From a virus, in IMG/VR virus record IMGVR_UViG_3300017917_003016, positions 124,001 to 188,000 of that record: DNA of 64,000 nt; one strand, 5' to 3'. Made by a program: the position numbers and the translations under genes. The notes below the pieces were generated by a model, which saw only the letters and a list, made by a program, of their open reading frames with translations, searched no databases and was not told the DNA's origin. Shown piece by piece: positions 58,775-64,000 of the stretch (position 1 is its first letter; each line of letters begins with the position of its first letter).

Positions 58775-61700
58775 ATGGCATACCCAGTTTGGTTAACCCC
58801 CGCAGGTAATCTAGGCACAGTTCCGGAGGCTGAATACTATCAATTTACCCTGGACGCCTATGATACATCAGGTGGAATTCTTAAATTCTTCAAACTCAGC
58901 GGAACACTGCCTCCAGGTTTGCAAATTACCCAAACTGGTAGTCTACAAGGTATACCTATCAGTACTGGCGGTCCTGATCTTAATCAAACCTATACATTTA
59001 CTGTTAGAGTACAAAATCAAACTACACTATTAATTTCTGATCGATCGTTTAATCTAACAGTAACTAACATTGCACCACCAATAATTGTGCCAAGAAACGT
59101 AGATCTTGGCGAATACTTTGATGGTCAACCAATTAATATACAACTTGAAGCCACAGAATTCATTGCTGGAGGCAATCTTGTTTGGTCATTGAAAAGTGGA
59201 ACACTACCCCCGGGGTTGACAGTTTCGTCTTCTGGTTTAATTGGTGGATATATCAATCTAATACCGGCTGTTGGCCCCGCGGGAGATCCGGGGTGGGATG
59301 ACAATCAATGGGATACATCTTTTATCTATGCTAATGCTTCAGCCAATCTAGGATGGGATTTTCCATTAGGAACTGCGGCAAAACACTTTGAATTTACAGT
59401 TGAAGTTACCGACGGTGGATTATCCAGTACGTCGACTTACAAAATGTATGTGGTTCCAAAAAAGGGAACCACAGCAGACAGTACTTTAATAACAGTAGAC
59501 ACCACTATCATCAATGGAGTTAAGTTTACTGTTGACACAGGTGGCAAACACAATCCAATTATCATCAGTACTCAAGATAATGTTCCCTTGTCTAGACAGG
59601 GGTCTTGGTTTTCTCTGCAGATACAGGCCATTGATCTAGATGAAGATATTCTAGAATATACTGTTCCAAATCTATCTGCAGGAACGGTTGACGAACAAGT
59701 GGTAGTTGGTAACGGTGTCCCGTATATAGGAAGATCTTTTGTTATTGACGGTAATATTTCAGTAGGTATTGCAAACATCAGCAGCACCATTCCAGATTTA
59801 ATCAGCGGAGATGTGGTACAGGTATTAAATCCATTCTATGATTTTGCCAGTGGTCAAACCAGTTATGTTTGGTACGATGCCACTATTAACAATCATGGAA
59901 AAATTCGTATCACTGGCAATACTATAATTACAGCCAACGTTGGAGACTACATAAGCCAATCTATAGGCAATGCCAATGCAAAGATCACTAGTACTACTTC
60001 TACTACCGGTAATATTCTATTAGAAGGAACAACCATCCTTGCTGACATCTTAATTGGCGGCAATTTGATTGTCAGTGCAAATGTTGGAGATATTATTACA
60101 CAAATTGGTTCAACAGGCAATGCCACAGTGACTTCAAATGTAAGATTGGGTGCACTGGTATCTGCAACTTATAATTCTGGTGTTTTTAGCACTACTGCAG
60201 GAAATTTAAGAATAAATGGTATAAATGCCAATGCCTATCCAGTGAGTGTTTCAACTTCACTGATTTATCCTTATTTCAGAGCCAACATTGGTGATACTAT
60301 AACCCAAACAAGCACTGGGGCAAATGCTACGGTGACAAAAAATCACAGTACTTTAAATGCTGACACCATGCGACCTTCTCTGTTTGAAGTGCAGTTTAAT
60401 TCAGGAACTTTTGCTGTTGGCGCAACTGGTGGTAATGTGAAAATTAACGGTAATGATGTCGTTGCGTGGCCCGCAGAGGTCTTTACCAATGCAGATATAG
60501 GATATATCTATAATACATCAAATACTTTTAGATTGAATGCATCGAGTGCTGCAGGTTTGGTTTATATCGATGGAAGAAACAGTTTTGCTATACCCACTAA
60601 CTTTTTAGAAGTAGGTGTTGATGTTGGTGCTAGTCCCAGTACACAGGGAACAATTGGGTTTGACGAAAATAAGTTTGATCAAACTACTCTGATATTGCCA
60701 GGATCGTTATCAATAAACACGGCATCTGGATGGATCACTGGATTTTTACCTGCGCAGACTGCCAACGAAACTACTTATAATTTTGAAGTAATCGCTTTTA
60801 AAAGAGATTATCCAAGTTATCAAACTAGTCAACTTTTTGATATTATCGTGCTTGGGGACTTGTACAATACTGTTGAATGGTTAACTCCTAGTTTCCTTGG
60901 TACTATCGAAAACGGCGAAGTAAGTGATCTAGGTGTGGTTGCATTTAGTCCAGAGGGTAGAAATCTTTACTATTATTACACTCCCGGATCTTACATTAAT
61001 ATGGTCCAGGGTCTAAGACTTCAACCAGATGGTTTAATCAGCGGAAGAGTTAGTTTTGAACTATTTGGTTTAGATTCAGGTGAAACTACATTTGATGCAG
61101 ATATCATAACCAGAAACCCAACTACTACTTTTGATCACACATTTGAATTTACTGTCACTGCAAGAACCTACGACCAAACAGCATCTTCAAATAAAAAATT
61201 TACCATACTAGTACGCGAGCGTAATGTACGCCCATATGACAATGTATACCTAAAAGCCCAATTAAACAACTATCAGAGATTAGAATTTAGAGACATAATA
61301 CAGAATACAAAAGTATTCCCACCTGAACTTATCTATAGAGCCACAGATCCGTGGTTTGGTCTTGCTCGCGATGTTAGAACATTGTTTTTACCAGGTCTAA
61401 ATGCCAGTAATCTAGCCGTATGGTCGGAAGCAATTCGCACTAACCATTTTAGTAAACGCCTACTGTTCACTGAAGTTAAAACCGCAGTGGCCAAAAAAGA
61501 TGGAGTCTACGACGTCATAGAAAATATCACTGGGGACGCCATCGGAACGTTCAATGCCTATACTAGAATTTTTGTACCTTTTGATTTAAATTCTGGTTAT
61601 TCTGTGCTGTCAAATTCGATACCAACAGGAACCACCATTGGAGATCAATCTATCAAATATGAAGTGGTATACGCTGAACTTAAAGACCAAAACAGCAATG

Positions 61701-63010
61701 CAGAAGGACAGGGCCCAGCAAACTCGATTGATTTGCAAAAAGAAATAACCAATCCATACTATGATAGCAACGGAAATGCTTATGTCATTGCTGCTCCCAA
61801 TGCTTTTACTAACATGGACGACATTGTGGTTAAACATATTGGCTATCAAGATCAGGGTGTGTTGCCCGATTGGATGACCAGTATTCAACCAAATGGTCAA
61901 CAACTTGGATTTGTTAGAGCCGTAGTATTGGCCTATACTGTACCAGGTGCCGCTGAAACTGTGGCCTGGAGATTTAAAGAACTAAACTTTGACCTTAATG
62001 AGATAAATTTTGTTGCCGATCGCTACTATCTTGACAATATCTATTCATCAAACTATGATTTAACTGCTAATGCTTACATTACTAGTCGAGAAACCAGTTT
62101 TGATCGGTACCCTCCTTTGGGCACCAGTTTTAGTCCAATTTCCTCAGTCGATTATGCAGTTACTCAATCATTCCAAGATATAAATGAAAAAGCAGTATCT
62201 GAAATAGTTTTATCAGGCGGACTGGACGGTATTACTTCATTTAGAAACGGTGAAACTTTGGTATTTTACGAACAGGAATTCAACTATGGAATTGCAATTT
62301 CTGATTCATATAATCAAGGCTGGGCAATAAGTACGGCTCCATGGGATGACTCAGACCCTGCAATCGGCGACTGGGATTTTAACAGCCTACAAGGTTGGGA
62401 TCCGGCTAGTTATGTTCCGGGATACAGAGAATGGATCAGTAGCAAACAAGTTTTTGGATCTAATGTTGTTTATTCTACACCAAATCAACGTATGGGCATA
62501 TGGAGAATAAATGTTAACAATGATTTTGTTAGGTTGACTCTTGCCAACGTTTCTGTCAATGTTGTGTCCGCAGCAGCAAATACTACAGGTTATGGGTCTA
62601 ACGTTAGCGTGTCTAGTACAAATAATCTTTTTGTTGGTATGCCTATTAGAGGAGTTGGATTGGGTAGTGACAGTTCAATAACTGACATAATTGGCGGCAA
62701 TATTGTTGTATATCCTGCGGTTTCTGGTACAATCACTAACCCATGGACAGCAGTGCCAACAGCAAGCCTTAATGATGTTGTTTTTGTTAGAAATGGCTTT
62801 ACCAATGGCGGTGTAAATATTTACTATGATCCGGTGATAAAAACTAACAAAACCGTACCAAGTTGGAATCGCTTGCCACAACAGGTCAAGGCCAAGGGGA
62901 CAACATTTGACGGAGACGGGACTAAATTCTATGATTATCGAGATAATTATGTAATTCCTCAACAGGGAGAAAAACTTGTTAGATTCCCACGTACTAATGT
63001 ATTTGTTTAA
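58775..63010 (+). CDS. Large structural protein with Ig-like modules (1411 aa)
   Basis: 1411 aa. Two copies of the putative Ig (He_PIG) signature, GTLPPGLQITQTGSLQGIP and GTLPPGLTVSSSGLIGGYI, lie near residues 45-65 and 145-165. A cadherin-like LDEDILEYTVPNLSAG block is near residue 290. The middle has SVGANVGDTITQ-type repeats, and the C-terminal part is Trp/Pro-rich. It is probably a large tail, baseplate or fibre component that binds glycans or other surface structures. Confidence 0.75.
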   Translation: MAYPVWLTPAGNLGTVPEAEYYQFTLDAYDTSGGILKFFKLSGTLPPGLQITQTGSLQGIPISTGGPDLNQTYTFTVRVQNQTTLLISDRSFNLTVTNIAPPIIVPRNVDLGEYFDGQPINIQLEATEFIAGGNLVWSLKSGTLPPGLTVSSSGLIGGYINLIPAVGPAGDPGWDDNQWDTSFIYANASANLGWDFPLGTAAKHFEFTVEVTDGGLSSTSTYKMYVVPKKGTTADSTLITVDTTIINGVKFTVDTGGKHNPIIISTQDNVPLSRQGSWFSLQIQAIDLDEDILEYTVPNLSAGTVDEQVVVGNGVPYIGRSFVIDGNISVGIANISSTIPDLISGDVVQVLNPFYDFASGQTSYVWYDATINNHGKIRITGNTIITANVGDYISQSIGNANAKITSTTSTTGNILLEGTTILADILIGGNLIVSANVGDIITQIGSTGNATVTSNVRLGALVSATYNSGVFSTTAGNLRINGINANAYPVSVSTSLIYPYFRANIGDTITQTSTGANATVTKNHSTLNADTMRPSLFEVQFNSGTFAVGATGGNVKINGNDVVAWPAEVFTNADIGYIYNTSNTFRLNASSAAGLVYIDGRNSFAIPTNFLEVGVDVGASPSTQGTIGFDENKFDQTTLILPGSLSINTASGWITGFLPAQTANETTYNFEVIAFKRDYPSYQTSQLFDIIVLGDLYNTVEWLTPSFLGTIENGEVSDLGVVAFSPEGRNLYYYYTPGSYINMVQGLRLQPDGLISGRVSFELFGLDSGETTFDADIITRNPTTTFDHTFEFTVTARTYDQTASSNKKFTILVRERNVRPYDNVYLKAQLNNYQRLEFRDIIQNTKVFPPELIYRATDPWFGLARDVRTLFLPGLNASNLAVWSEAIRTNHFSKRLLFTEVKTAVAKKDGVYDVIENITGDAIGTFNAYTRIFVPFDLNSGYSVLSNSIPTGTTIGDQSIKYEVVYAELKDQNSNAEGQGPANSIDLQKEITNPYYDSNGNAYVIAAPNAFTNMDDIVVKHIGYQDQGVLPDWMTSIQPNGQQLGFVRAVVLAYTVPGAAETVAWRFKELNFDLNEINFVADRYYLDNIYSSNYDLTANAYITSRETSFDRYPPLGTSFSPISSVDYAVTQSFQDINEKAVSEIVLSGGLDGITSFRNGETLVFYEQEFNYGIAISDSYNQGWAISTAPWDDSDPAIGDWDFNSLQGWDPASYVPGYREWISSKQVFGSNVVYSTPNQRMGIWRINVNNDFVRLTLANVSVNVVSAAANTTGYGSNVSVSSTNNLFVGMPIRGVGLGSDSSITDIIGGNIVVYPAVSGTITNPWTAVPTASLNDVVFVRNGFTNGGVNIYYDPVIKTNKTVPSWNRLPQQVKAKGTTFDGDGTKFYDYRDNYVIPQQGEKLVRFPRTNVFV

Positions 63011-63030
63011 TTTTTAAGCAGCGGAATTCT

Positions 63031-63058
63031 TATAAATACACTTGTTAGTAGATAAATA
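63031..63058 (+). promoter_or_regulatory. Two T4-type late promoters
   Basis: TATAAATA at 63031-63038 and GATAAATA at 63051-63058, both upstream of the last gene. Confidence 0.55.
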
Positions 63059-63081
63059 ACTACATATTTGAGAGACTTTAG

Positions 63082-63978
63082 ATGAGTAACATAAACCCAC
63101 AAAATATTGACGGTACATTTCCTATAGCGGGACAAGACAATAACAGTCAAGGTTTCCGAGATAATTTTACCAACACAATTAACAATTTTACCTTTGCGGC
63201 TGCTGAGTTAACTGATTTGCAGACTTATGCAGTATTAACAGGTCCTCTAGGGTCGGTTGGTCAAACTGGTACACCAACTAACAATATGAATTATACCTAT
63301 TTGACCGCTCCTCAATTGAAAAAAGCAGTTGAAACTATCAATGCACTAGGTAACGTTTCCCCGGGCGGAAGTCAAACAATTGATTGGAGTGTTGCTCACT
63401 TTCAAACCGTAAGTGTTTCAGGATCAGCCACATTAAGTTTTGCCAGCACATGGCCTGCTAGTGGACTATGGACAAAGTTAAGATTGCGAGTTCTATCTTA
63501 TGGGATTACTGCACTTACTTTACCGGCCACTGTTACAGAAAACGTATCAAAACTGCGAGGATGGACCAGTGGCACCACTGTTTATCTATCAGACGGTTTA
63601 CATGAATATGAATTTTCAACTTACGACAACGGTAGCACTGTTGCTGTACGAGACCTTACAAGAAATTGGGGACCGGTAATACAACAACTTAAACCAACTG
63701 CAAATCTAGCAGTAACTGCCAACGTTGGTGTTGATCGCGTGCTACTTACGCCCACTGGCACTGTAGTTTCCTTTGGTGCAAATGTAACACTACCTAATAC
63801 TAGAACTAACGGAACAACTTTACAAATTTCATCAAACATCGCTGTGTCGCAAATGGCAATAACAGCATCTTGGACCAGCGCAGTGAGTCCTTTTGGAAAT
63901 ATTTCTTCACTGTCGGCCGGTAGCACTGTAGAATTTGTTTATGTAACTGCTGACAATATATGGTATAGAACTAGATAA
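63082..63978 (+). CDS. Structural protein of the tail/baseplate type (298 aa)
   Basis: 298 aa. N-terminus NINPQNIDGTFPIAGQDNNS followed by QGFRDNFTNTINNF is characteristic of tail or baseplate proteins in T4-like phages, including cyanophages. The C-terminal module (QLKPTANLAVTANVGVDRVL ... NISSLSAGSTVEFVYV) repeats that of the protein at 58214, so it is a shared domain. A TTTGAGAGA-type leader precedes the start. Confidence 0.8.
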   Translation: MSNINPQNIDGTFPIAGQDNNSQGFRDNFTNTINNFTFAAAELTDLQTYAVLTGPLGSVGQTGTPTNNMNYTYLTAPQLKKAVETINALGNVSPGGSQTIDWSVAHFQTVSVSGSATLSFASTWPASGLWTKLRLRVLSYGITALTLPATVTENVSKLRGWTSGTTVYLSDGLHEYEFSTYDNGSTVAVRDLTRNWGPVIQQLKPTANLAVTANVGVDRVLLTPTGTVVSFGANVTLPNTRTNGTTLQISSNIAVSQMAITASWTSAVSPFGNISSLSAGSTVEFVYVTADNIWYRTR

Positions 63979-64000
63979 TTGTTCAAATTAGTTGACTCCT

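Overview
The window is part of a large tailed-phage genome with roughly 40-45% GC and dense coding. The evidence is a run of phage fibre and structural proteins (33.1-50.1 kb and 58.2-64 kb), a tail-assembly-chaperone-like gene, phage-type nucleases, an array of 27 tRNAs, a phage-type ATP-dependent DNA ligase, and no rRNA or core bacterial operons. Structural and other units are repeatedly preceded by the octamer (T/G/A/C)ATAAATA, which matches the T4-type late promoter. Other units carry TTGACA-N17-TATAAT promoters, which I read as early promoters using host sigma-70. I infer a large T4-superfamily myovirus of an aquatic proteobacterium. A circularly permuted tmRNA with a tag ending AVAA points to an alphaproteobacterial, or possibly betaproteobacterial, relationship. 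No capsid, terminase or polymerase gene lies in the window.

Layout. 0-1.1 kb: end of a radical SAM gene and a 41-codon peptide gene. 1.15-1.96 kb: a giant structured non-coding RNA behind a perfect promoter, best matched by the GOLLD/ROOL class. 1.96-10.8 kb: 27 tRNAs covering every amino acid except Phe, interleaved with small structured segments and small genes (metallophosphoesterase, two secreted HExxH peptidases, RNase H-like YkuK, AdoMet decarboxylase, a homing endonuclease, TilS). 10.8-15.8 kb: CHASE2-adenylate cyclase, D-Ala-D-Ala carboxypeptidase, fatty acid desaturase and small membrane proteins. 15.9-21.7 kb: a glycan or small-molecule cluster (glycosyltransferase-like, UDP-sugar dehydrogenase, 2OG-Fe(II) oxygenase, amidinotransferase) and a fibre-like protein. 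21.8-28.9 kb: UV endonuclease, ClpP, radical SAM, Bfd-like and DNA-methylase-like genes. 28.8-29.4 kb: a permuted two-piece tmRNA whose intervening segment is itself an open reading frame. 29.4-33.1 kb: nucleases and GroES/GroEL. 33.1-50.1 kb: tail fibre module. 50.1-58.1 kb: SWIM protein, DNA ligase, envelope proteins, translation factor IF-1, an IscA/ErpA-like protein and a glycosyltransferase. 58.2-64 kb: a second structural module.

How it fits together. The tRNAs, TilS beside a CAT tRNA, IF-1, tmRNA, ClpP and GroESL form a translation, ribosome-rescue and protein-quality kit. A second theme is remodelling of the host envelope and signalling: cyclic nucleotide synthesis, lipid desaturation, a penicillin-binding-type peptidase, lipoproteins and sugar enzymes. 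The most unusual items are the tmRNA with a coding intervening segment, the giant RNA next to the tRNA array, a second ornate RNA inside the array, and a tRNA-Ser with anticodon ACT. Functions are assigned by motif recognition from the sequence alone; no database search was run.
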